7,115 bases of DNA from Candidatus Hydrogenedentota bacterium (GTDB lineage: Bacteria > Hydrogenedentota > Hydrogenedentia > Hydrogenedentales > SLHB01), in NCBI GenBank assembly GCA_016934125.1, contig JAFGTL010000426.1, positions 1-7,115 of the forward strand. The letters run 5' to 3'. Below the pieces are notes generated by a model. It saw nothing but the letters and a program-made list of their open reading frames with translations. It was not told where the DNA came from and did not search any database. Positions 1 through 6,133 of the stretch are shown here, piece after piece; the stretch's first letter is position 1, and every line of letters starts with the position of its first letter. The translations under genes and the position numbers were made by a program.

Positions 1-998
1 CCACGGACAAGGGCGTGCCGGTGGGCATCTGGACGTGCCCGCAATTCGTCAAGGCCAAGAAACGCGATCTCCCGCCCGAGGTGGATCGGCCCGGCTACTA
101 CGAGAAATTCATCGACGGACACCTGCTCGATCTTGCCGGCACGGATTTCACGGCGTTCCTCCTCGACCACGTGAGCATGCTCCGGCACCGCTACTACGCC
201 GATTGGTGGAAGTACGATCAGATCTTCTTTGCGGCCGAAACGCGCCACGGCGTCATGAAGAACGTGGCCGCCTTCCAGGACGCCGTCTGGGCCGTGCGCC
301 GCGCCCACCCCGATCTTTTCATCGAGAACTGCCAGAGCGGCGGCCGGATGATCAACGAATTCACCGCGCTCGTCACACAGAACCAGTGGATCCGCGACGG
401 CGGCGACACGGGCCCTGAGCACGCCCGCGGTATCCTGCACCAGGCCCTCGGCGCCATCCAGTTCCTCCCGCCATGGGCCTGCAACCGCTGGACGAATAAC
501 CCCGATCGCAACGATCCGGAGGATGACGAGTTCACGCGCTGCTACTGCCGGTGCGCCATGGCCGGCACCTGGGGGCTCGTGGCCGATCTCGGCAAGATCG
601 GCCCGCGCCAGCGCGCGATCATTATCGACGAGGCGGCCCACTACCGCCGGTTCAGCGAACTCAAGACGGACTACGTCTACGACGTGTTCTACCCGGCCGA
701 TGGCGCCGCGTGCGCCGGCGTGGCCTACTACGCCGCCGACGGGCGGCGCGCGGCCCTGCTCCTGTGCCGGTGGGACGCCGCCGGCGCGTTCACCGGGAAC
801 ATCGTGCTGGGCGGCCTGCGCGACGGCATGGCCTATCGCGTCGAGGATGCAGACGGCGCCGGGGCGAGCACGATCCCCGGGGCCACCACGATCCCGGGCG
901 ACACCGCCCGGGCGGAAGGCCTGCCCGTGGCGTTCGCGGAAGGACAGTTGTCCAGGCTGATGTTCCTGGAGGCCGTCGAGAAGGCGGCTGCGCCGTAG
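1..998 (+). CDS. GH36-like (clan GH-D) alpha-galactosidase-type glycoside hydrolase, 3' part
   Basis: The reading frame is open from base 3, so the N-terminus lies outside the window and the GTG at 15 is probably internal; about 331 codons remain. The order of motifs fits clan GH-D enzymes such as GH36 alpha-galactosidases, which remove terminal alpha-linked galactose or related sugars. A strand ending GIWTCPQF is followed by WWKYDQ, whose Asp (bases 216-218) sits where the family nucleophile of the KxD motif lies. Next come IENCQSGGR, resembling the family's ENCxSGG signature, and WIRDGGD, whose first Asp (396-398) is at the expected acid/base position. The last 110 or so residues look like the C-terminal beta-sandwich. 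The motif wording differs from classical melibiases (KWD, SDNTD), so the substrate may differ. The gene ends 13 bp from the convergent regulator gene. Family assignment is fairly secure; specificity and export are not visible. Confidence 0.72.
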   Translation, partial: TDKGVPVGIWTCPQFVKAKKRDLPPEVDRPGYYEKFIDGHLLDLAGTDFTAFLLDHVSMLRHRYYADWWKYDQIFFAAETRHGVMKNVAAFQDAVWAVRRAHPDLFIENCQSGGRMINEFTALVTQNQWIRDGGDTGPEHARGILHQALGAIQFLPPWACNRWTNNPDRNDPEDDEFTRCYCRCAMAGTWGLVADLGKIGPRQRAIIIDEAAHYRRFSELKTDYVYDVFYPADGAACAGVAYYAADGRRAALLLCRWDAAGAFTGNIVLGGLRDGMAYRVEDADGAGASTIPGATTIPGDTARAEGLPVAFAEGQLSRLMFLEAVEKAAAP

Positions 999-1011
999 GC
1001 GCGGGGAGGCG

Positions 1012-2958
1012 CTACTCCTCGAAAAGCGCCGGCAGGTTGATCCGCGGGAACGCCTGCGGGTTGTTGCGGTATGCGCAGGGCGAGGCGCCGCAAACCTGCT
1101 CGAACCGCCGGCTGAAGGCCGCAGTCGTGCTGTAGCCGACTTCGGCCGCGACCTCCGCCACGGTTCTGCCCGGGTGCAGGAGAAGCTGCTGGGCTCTCCA
1201 TACGCGGAGGCGTTTCAGAAACTCGCGGAACGTCATCCCGGCTTTCTCGCGGAACACGCGGCCGAAATGCGTGGCCGACACCCCCAGTTCCTCGGCGATT
1301 TCGTCCCGGCCAGTTGATTCCGACAGCCGGGCCGCCGCCAGATCGCACGCCTTGGCCACAATCCCATCCAGCCGGGAGCCCGGCTCAAGCAGAACCGCCT
1401 CCGCCAAGGGCATCACATTCCCGTGAAACCACCCGAGCATGTCGCTCGTCGTTCCCAGTGCCGGCATGATCAGGGCATACCGTGTCTGGACGCCGTCAAC
1501 GGCCCGCGCGTCCTCCGAGGCCGCCCTCAAGGCCGAAAGCAGATTCAGCACCATTTGCGTGAACAGGCACTGGCGTTCAGGACCCGTGTCCTCAGGACAC
1601 CCTGCCACGAGGCGCAGTTGCGCCTCAACCGCGCGGTCGAAATCCGGACGAGCCGCGTCTCGAACCGCACGCCGGACCGTGTGGCCGAGTTCTGTCATGC
1701 GCGACGCAACCTTCTCCATGGACGCGCGCAGCGCGGCCTCGTCGGCCATCGACGACAGAGCCTTCCGCCCGATGTCTGCCTGCGCCTCCTCGTAGGCCGT
1801 CGCAAGGGAGCGAAACGGGGCCTCGCACTCGCTCACGCCGACCAGGAGCGCGCCTGCGCACTGCGCCTCCAACTCCCGTTCGATCGTGGCCGCGAGTTCC
1901 TGCACGCGCAGCCGTCGCAACGACGGGTTGCGCGTTCGCTCCGGACTCAACAGAACCACCAGTTCTTCCGGGCGTATCGAGCAGACGATAGTGTTCGGCG
2001 CGTCGTGCAGAAGCCGCTGCGCCGCCTCGAACAGGGCCGGCAACGACGTCGCCCGAGAACGCCGGTGCCCGAACGTGGCCCGACTCGTGCGATCGGCCTG
2101 CACGACAATCGCGACGCTCGGCGTCTCCGAAAGGCCGAGCGCCCGCGACCGCGCGTCGACCTCCGCCTTGTTCGCGTCCGGCCGTGTCAAGGCATACCAG
2201 GCGAAATCGCGCTCGAGATAGCTCCGCACCTGCCCAAGGAGCGCCTCGCGCGACATCAGGCCCGCAACGCTTTCGATCAACGCGCCGAGTGCGCGCGCCG
2301 CCGCCTGCAGATGCACACGGATGATCCGCAGCGACGCCTTGTCCACCACCCGCACCTTGTCAAAGGCCTCGGCGAGCACCGCTCGATGCAGGCCCTCGAT
2401 ATCGCGCACCCGCCGCCAGACCTCGTCGAATCCCCCCGGGAGGTCGTCGGTCGAGAGGACTTGTCCCCCCATGATCTCCCCGATCCGCTTGCCGTTCACC
2501 ACGATCGGCGCGATCACCTCGCTCAGCCCCGCGTGGCACTGGTATGTCCATGACCGACCGCTCTTGCGCGCCCGCGCAATCCACTTCGCGTCGCACTCAT
2601 GACACCGCCGGTTCCCTTCCGGATGGCGCCGCAGGGCCGTACAGAAGGCTGACTGCCCCTGCGGGCCCAGCGGCTTCGTCGTGCGCAGCAGGGCGGCCAA
2701 TTCATCCTGCCACTCGAATTCCCTCGAGCCGCCGGCGACATCCTCCCGGATACCCTCGGCGCCGAACCACACCGCCAGCGCCCCCAATCCCAGTTCTTCG
2801 GAGAGCAGATGGAGGTATGACACCGCGAAGGCAAAGGCCGGTTCCACCTGGCCCCGCACCTTGGCCAAGGCTTCTGCAGGCACCGCGTCGGCCAACGGGC
2901 GGTTTCCCCGCATCCACGCGGGCCTCGTCTCCCGCGCGCTCTGTTCGGCCTCTCCCAT
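1012..2958 (-). CDS. PocR sensor domain / AraC-family transcriptional regulator
   Basis: A 648-residue cytoplasmic regulator. Residues about 35-230 match a PocR ligand-binding domain: cysteines C106, C119, C122 and C141 in FCTALRRHPEGNRRCHECD and YQCHAGLSEVIAPI, then VNGKRIGEIMGGQVL. Residues about 278-400 resemble the degenerate GGDEF-like domain of CdaR/PucR regulators, with CSIRPEELVVLLS and AYEEAQADIG. Residues about 535-632 are a typical AraC double helix-turn-helix (DEIAEELGVSATHFGRVFRE, then VAEVAAEVGYSTTAAFSRRF). The frame is open up to 3039, but the ATG at 2958 is preferred: AAGGA lies 6 nt upstream, and the region beyond holds the likely promoter. It is transcribed divergently from the pseudopilin gene and convergently with the GH36-like gene. 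PocR domains sense small molecules such as propanediol or other carbon compounds; here a sugar-related ligand is inferred only from the neighbours. Confidence 0.9.
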   Translation of the reverse strand: MGEAEQSARETRPAWMRGNRPLADAVPAEALAKVRGQVEPAFAFAVSYLHLLSEELGLGALAVWFGAEGIREDVAGGSREFEWQDELAALLRTTKPLGPQGQSAFCTALRRHPEGNRRCHECDAKWIARARKSGRSWTYQCHAGLSEVIAPIVVNGKRIGEIMGGQVLSTDDLPGGFDEVWRRVRDIEGLHRAVLAEAFDKVRVVDKASLRIIRVHLQAAARALGALIESVAGLMSREALLGQVRSYLERDFAWYALTRPDANKAEVDARSRALGLSETPSVAIVVQADRTSRATFGHRRSRATSLPALFEAAQRLLHDAPNTIVCSIRPEELVVLLSPERTRNPSLRRLRVQELAATIERELEAQCAGALLVGVSECEAPFRSLATAYEEAQADIGRKALSSMADEAALRASMEKVASRMTELGHTVRRAVRDAARPDFDRAVEAQLRLVAGCPEDTGPERQCLFTQMVLNLLSALRAASEDARAVDGVQTRYALIMPALGTTSDMLGWFHGNVMPLAEAVLLEPGSRLDGIVAKACDLAAARLSESTGRDEIAEELGVSATHFGRVFREKAGMTFREFLKRLRVWRAQQLLLHPGRTVAEVAAEVGYSTTAAFSRRFEQVCGASPCAYRNNPQAFPRINLPALFEE

Positions 2959-2961
2959 GGG

Positions 2962-2970
2962 CCTTCCTTT
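2962..2970 (-). promoter_or_regulatory. ribosome binding site of the PocR/AraC regulator
   Basis: On the minus strand AAAGGAAGG precedes the ATG at 2958, with the AAGGA core spaced 6 nt from it. This supports a 648-residue protein rather than the 27-residue longer form that would start at 3039, which lacks a comparable site. Confidence 0.75.
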
Positions 2971-3025
2971 CACCCCGCGCACGAGGCCTGTATTCGTAAC
3001 GGCAAGAGCCCTTGGCGCGCAGCCC

Positions 3026-3055
3026 AATATGCAAAACAAGAGCCCGAAATGTCAA
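3026..3055 (-). promoter_or_regulatory. candidate sigma70-type promoter of the regulator gene
   Basis: On the minus strand a perfect TTGACA (-35, bases 3050-3055) is followed after 18 bp by CATATT (-10, bases 3026-3031; four of six match TATAAT). Transcription would begin near 3019, giving a leader of about 60 nt before the ATG at 2958. It is the best sigma70-like match in the intergenic region by eye. No equally good match was seen for the plus-strand pseudopilin gene. Confidence 0.5.
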
Positions 3056-3072
3056 GACCGCCCCCCGGCCCG

Positions 3073-3087
3073 CCTGGTACAACCAGG
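3073..3087. promoter_or_regulatory. 15-bp inverted repeat, candidate operator
   Basis: CCTGGT and ACCAGG form a perfect 6-bp inverted repeat around a 3-bp centre (ACA). It lies about 17 bp upstream of the regulator's -35 box and about 105 bp upstream of the pseudopilin start, a natural position for a regulator acting in both directions. AraC proteins more often bind direct repeats, so the protein that binds it, if any, is unknown. Confidence 0.35.
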
Positions 3088-3192
3088 ATCGAGACGCGCA
3101 GTCCCCTGTGGGCGGGGCCACATGTTGGCGCCAGCCGGGGACGTGCGCAGCGCAATCAAAGCACATAACCGAAAAGAAAGGGATCAGGGAAA

Positions 3193-4095
3193 ATGCGAAA
3201 GAGCCATCACGGATTCACGCTGATTGAGTTGCTCGTCGTCATCGCCATTATCGGGATCCTGGCCGCGATTCTCCTTCCGGCGCTCTCGCGAGCGCGCGAA
3301 GCGGCCCGGCGCGCAAGCTGTGCCAATAACCTGAAACAGATGGGGGTCGTCTTCAAGATGTTCGCCAACGAATCCAAAGGCGAGAAGTTCCCCCAGCTCA
3401 AGCCGTGGCAGGGGGACAACTGCGACGATCCCAATGAGCCCGGCGTCGGCGCAGACACCTGGTTGCAGTTCATGTTCGAAGGGCCCGCCGTGTATCCCGA
3501 ATACCTCACGGATGTGAACATACTCGTGTGCCCCTCGGACAGCGATGGGGCCGGCGAGGTCGAGGCAGGGCGGTGGAGCTACGGCGGCGATCCCGCTGCG
3601 GGCATCAGCCCCTGCCGGATCGACTTCCTGTCGTACTTCTACTACGGCTGGGCCTTCATGCCGAAACACTACGTAGCAGACGGCCACGAAGACACCGAGG
3701 AGAACCCGGATGTCGACAGTTTCGACGTGGGGTTCCTCCTCGCCGTGGGCGATCTGTTCTCCGACAACGACAACTACGATGACGACGTGACCTTCACCCA
3801 CATCTCGACGATGGAGCAGATGACGGTCTTCCGGTTCCGCGAAGGGATCGAGCGCTTCTTCGTCACCGACATCAACAACCCCGCCGCCACCAACATGGGC
3901 CAGAGCGAGCTGCCGGTGATGTATGATCAGGTTTCCACCGAGGCCAGCACATTCAACCATGTCCCGGGCGGGGCGAACGTGCTCTACATGGACGGCCATG
4001 TCAGCTTCGTGAAGTACAAAGACGAGTATCCGGCCAGCACCACGTGGAGTTGGTTGTGCGGGAACATCGACGTCCTTCTGGCCGCGCTGCCATAG
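3193..4095 (+). CDS. pseudopilin-like protein with prepilin N-terminus and H-x-DG motif
   Basis: A 300-residue protein with a type IV prepilin/type II secretion pseudopilin N-terminus: a short basic leader (MRKSHHG), cleavage expected between G7 and F8, Glu at +5 of the mature protein (E12) and a hydrophobic helix to about residue 30, then the arginine-rich AREAARRASCANNLKQMG. Near the C-terminus HVPGGANVLYMDGH (256-269) matches the prepilin-associated H-X9-DG motif with one extra residue in the spacer; LVCPSD (111-116) is another hallmark. Residues 164-199 are rich in Asp and Glu and might bind calcium. Such proteins are abundant in Planctomycetota, Lentisphaerota and related phyla, and their exact role is unknown. 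They would be processed by a prepilin peptidase and sit in the inner membrane or periplasm. The ATG at 3193 has AAGGGA 9 nt and AGGGA 2 nt upstream. A GC hairpin follows the stop, with the GH30 gene beyond. Confidence 0.9.
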   Translation: MRKSHHGFTLIELLVVIAIIGILAAILLPALSRAREAARRASCANNLKQMGVVFKMFANESKGEKFPQLKPWQGDNCDDPNEPGVGADTWLQFMFEGPAVYPEYLTDVNILVCPSDSDGAGEVEAGRWSYGGDPAAGISPCRIDFLSYFYYGWAFMPKHYVADGHEDTEENPDVDSFDVGFLLAVGDLFSDNDNYDDDVTFTHISTMEQMTVFRFREGIERFFVTDINNPAATNMGQSELPVMYDQVSTEASTFNHVPGGANVLYMDGHVSFVKYKDEYPASTTWSWLCGNIDVLLAALP

Positions 4096-4113
4096 GAAGA
4101 GCCTCTGGGTTGC

Positions 4114-4140
4114 GCGCCCCCGGACGTGTTCCGGGGGCGC
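4114..4140 (+). terminator. strong GC hairpin after the pseudopilin gene
   Basis: GCGCCCCCGGA (4114-4124) and TCCGGGGGCGC (4130-4140) form a perfect 11-bp stem with a 5-nt loop, 18 nt after the stop codon. Only a weak T-containing stretch (CTTCATGATC) follows, so it may be an inefficient terminator or an RNA-stabilising hairpin that lets some transcripts continue into the GH30 gene. Confidence 0.6.
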
Positions 4141-4268
4141 CTTCATGATCCGTGTACGGCCGCGTCTTCGCCCGCGGCGGTTGCGCGTTCGCCCTTGGCG
4201 CCTTGTTTGAGGCACCATAGCGCCGCGTAGCCCGGGTGTAGCGGCCCTCAACACGGAGCGGAATCGCC
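4141..4268. other. leader region upstream of the GH30 gene
   Basis: No gene is visible. GGAG (4255-4258) lies 10 nt before the GH30 start and is the likely ribosome binding site. TTGGCG at 4195 and TTGCGC at 4181 lack convincing -10 partners, so no promoter is called. An imperfect inverted repeat lies around 4198-4216 (GGCGCCT and AGGCACC). Confidence 0.4.
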
Positions 4269-5870
4269 ATGACGAGAACCACAACCTTTGCCAACGGGAT
4301 ACGCATCATGCTCTCTCTCGCCACCATCTGCGCCGCCGGCTGTGCACCGCTCGCCGGTGCGCCCGCCGTGTCGGACGCGTCACACCGAACGGGGGACGCG
4401 TACGAAGTCCGCATTGTCCTGAGCAGTGAACACCAGATCATCGACAACTTCGGCGCCTCCGATTGCTGGAGCATGCAGAAGATCGGGGCGTGGTCGGACG
4501 CAAGCAAGAACCGGGTTGCCGATCTGCTGTTTTCGCCCACGGAAGGCATCGGCCTGTCGTGCTGGCGGTTCAACCTCGGCGGCGGCCTCGACTACGAGCA
4601 CATGGGCGGGCCCGACTCGTGGCGGACGGTGGAAACCTTCGAGGTGGCCGAAGGCGAATACGACTGGACGCGGCAGGCGGAAGAGCGCTGGTTTCTCGGC
4701 GCGGCCAAAGCGCGCGGCGTCGAGCAATTCATCGCGTTCACCAACAGCCCGCCGGCGCGCATGACGCGGAACGGACACACCTTCTGCTCCGATGATGAAG
4801 GCTCGACGAATCTCAAGGACGGATACGAGGGACAATTCGCGCGCTACCTGGCCGATATCCTGGCTTTCTTCAACGAGAATCCGGACGAGTCCCAGCGTAT
4901 TGCGTTCAACTGGGTGAGCCCCATCAACGAACCCCAGTGGCCCTGGATCGGCGGCGGGCAGGAAGGGTGCCGGGCCAGCAACGAGGACATCAAGGCCATC
5001 GTGGCCGCCCTGCACAAGGAACTGCGCCATCGGGGCCTCGACACGAACATCCTCGTGCCCGAAAGCGGAATCCTGTACGGGATGTGGGCCGAGCACCGCG
5101 GCCTGGCGGATCGCTACGGCGAGATCTACGGCGACTACTTCGACGATTTCTGCAGCGATCCGGCGGTGAACGACAAGCTGGGCGGCGTCCTCTGCTGCCA
5201 TTCCTACCGCTGCGACATCGTGCCCGAGAAGCTCGTCCCCGAGCGCCTCGAGTTCAGGAAGAAATTCGAGGAGCATCCCGGCTGGCGCTACTGGCAGAGC
5301 GAGTACTGCGTCATGCAGGGCCCGGAGAACCAAGGCGGCCACGGACGCGACCTCAGCATGAAGACGGCCCTGGACGTCGCCCGCGTGATCCACTGTGATC
5401 TCACGATCTGCGATGCCTCCGCGTGGCAATGGTGGACGGCCGTCTCGCCCTGTGACTACAAGGACGGCCTCATCTATACCGACTACCAGAAGCCCGGCGA
5501 TCCGGAGAGCATCCTGCCCGCCAAACTGCTCTGGGCCTTCGGCAACTACAGCCGCTTCATCCGCCCGGGCGCCCGCCGCGTCGAACTCACCGGTGCCGAC
5601 GACGTGCTCGGCCTCCTGGGCTCGGCGTACAGGAGCGCATCGCGCGATGAGATCGCGATCGTGCTCGTCAACATGGCCGAGCGGGACGCTACGGTATCCC
5701 TGAGGATCGGGGGCCTTCCCCGAGGCGCGCGTGTCGAGTCCCTCACGCCCTACGTGACCTCCGAGACGGACGATCTCAAAGCGCACGCGCCCGTCGCCCC
5801 CGATGCCGACTACATCGTCGCCCGGCGATCCGTCGTCACACTTGTCGGCCCGATACAGACGACGCCCTGA
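4269..5870 (+). CDS. GH30-family glycoside hydrolase, probable lipoprotein
   Basis: A 533-residue exported enzyme of the GH30 type (COG5520-like; similar in layout to endo-beta-1,6-galactanases and related glycanases). The N-terminus is basic, then hydrophobic, and ends in CAAGC (C25), a plausible though imperfect lipobox with Ala at -3, so outer-membrane or periplasmic anchoring is likely. The (beta/alpha)8 barrel begins with HQIIDNFGASDCWSM (55-69). FTNSPPARM (157-165) and HSY (311-313) are family motifs. The acid/base is E221 in WVSPINEP, and the nucleophile is E345 in WQSEYCVM, with WQWWTAVSPCDYKDGLIY (386-403) after it. Residues about 420-533 form the side beta-sandwich. Many cysteines (98, 173, 234, 295, 309, 310, 315, 347, 376, 381, 395) suggest disulphides outside the cytoplasm. 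It follows the pseudopilin gene by 173 bp. The family call is solid; the exact glycan substrate is not determined. Confidence 0.88.
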   Translation: MTRTTTFANGIRIMLSLATICAAGCAPLAGAPAVSDASHRTGDAYEVRIVLSSEHQIIDNFGASDCWSMQKIGAWSDASKNRVADLLFSPTEGIGLSCWRFNLGGGLDYEHMGGPDSWRTVETFEVAEGEYDWTRQAEERWFLGAAKARGVEQFIAFTNSPPARMTRNGHTFCSDDEGSTNLKDGYEGQFARYLADILAFFNENPDESQRIAFNWVSPINEPQWPWIGGGQEGCRASNEDIKAIVAALHKELRHRGLDTNILVPESGILYGMWAEHRGLADRYGEIYGDYFDDFCSDPAVNDKLGGVLCCHSYRCDIVPEKLVPERLEFRKKFEEHPGWRYWQSEYCVMQGPENQGGHGRDLSMKTALDVARVIHCDLTICDASAWQWWTAVSPCDYKDGLIYTDYQKPGDPESILPAKLLWAFGNYSRFIRPGARRVELTGADDVLGLLGSAYRSASRDEIAIVLVNMAERDATVSLRIGGLPRGARVESLTPYVTSETDDLKAHAPVAPDADYIVARRSVVTLVGPIQTTP

Positions 5871-5871
5871 G

Positions 5872-5911
5872 CCCGATCGGAACCCGCGACGCGGGGACGA
5901 CAGAGATCGGG
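5872..5911. terminator. nested inverted repeat between convergent GH30 and tRNA genes
   Basis: CCCGATC (5872-5878) pairs with GATCGGG (5905-5911), enclosing a smaller hairpin CCCGC-GAC-GCGGG (5883-5895). It begins 1 nt after the GH30 stop codon and lies 34 nt from the tRNA 3' end, so it could end transcription from both sides. No T-tract follows on either strand, so this is tentative. The rest of 5871-5944 holds nothing recognisable. Confidence 0.35.
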
Positions 5912-5944
5912 ACGCGGGAAAGGGCATCAGAGGCAGTAGAGAGG

Positions 5945-6028
5945 TGGCGGAGGGTGGGGGACTCGAACCCCCAAGCCCGAAGGCGCCGGTTTTCAAGACC
6001 GGTGGATTACCAATTATCCTAACCCTCC
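5945..6028 (-). tRNA. tRNA-Ser (anticodon UGA)
   Basis: On the minus strand a complete cloverleaf of 84 nt folds with encoded CCA. The acceptor stem is GGAGGGT with ACCCTCC (7 bp) and the discriminator is G, as usual for serine. The D arm is GGAT/ATCC with an 8-nt loop, the anticodon stem CCGGT/ACCGG encloses the loop CTTGAAA (anticodon TGA at 5993-5995, reading UCA codons), and the T arm is GGGGG-TTCGAGT-CCCCC. The 13-nt variable region forms a GCC-TTCG-GGC hairpin, as in class II tRNAs. The D arm looks more like a class I tRNA than most serine tRNAs, but the anticodon, variable arm and discriminator agree on serine. Its own promoter lies just upstream. Confidence 0.95.
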
Positions 6029-6050
6029 GCGGGGCGATCGGCCTGTCGTC

Positions 6051-6079
6051 ATTGTACGTGGCCCGGGGCGGGTTGTCCA
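6051..6079 (-). promoter_or_regulatory. sigma70-type promoter of the tRNA-Ser gene
   Basis: On the minus strand TGGACA (-35, bases 6074-6079; five of six match) is followed by exactly 17 bp and TACAAT (-10, bases 6051-6056; five of six match). Transcription would start near 6043, leaving a leader of about 15 nt before the tRNA. This indicates that the tRNA is not simply co-transcribed with aconitase. Confidence 0.7.
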
Positions 6080-6091
6080 TTGCCCGGGGCG
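6061..6091. repeat. 10-bp direct repeat GCCCGGGGCG
   Basis: Two identical copies, at 6061-6070 and 6082-6091, are 21 bp apart (about two helical turns). The first lies inside the tRNA promoter spacer and the second just upstream of its -35 box. A regulatory role is possible but the repeat is short and GC-rich. Confidence 0.35.
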
Positions 6092-6133
6092 AATCGGGGC
6101 CGCTCGAGTTCGCCTCACGCGCCGCATCCCAAG

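Noticed and set aside
1423..2553. A 376-codon open frame antisense to the regulator
   Set aside because: It is Arg-rich and featureless, while the opposite strand encodes clear PocR and AraC domains.
2959..3039. N-terminal extension MFCILGC of the regulator frame, resembling a lipoprotein signal
   Set aside because: It lies within the promoter and leader of the gene, lacks a ribosome binding site, and a cytoplasmic DNA-binding protein should not carry such a signal.
3126..3133. 8-bp palindrome TGGCGCCA upstream of the pseudopilin gene
   Set aside because: It is short, does not extend further and is expected by chance in GC-rich DNA.
3184..4284. A 366-codon open frame antisense to the pseudopilin gene
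   Set aside because: It covers the whole pseudopilin gene, shows only low-complexity His/Val/Glu-rich sequence and has no family motif.
5945..6028. tRNA-Ser as an integration site for a mobile element
   Set aside because: No integrase, no repeat of the tRNA 3' end and no phage-like genes are visible in the window.
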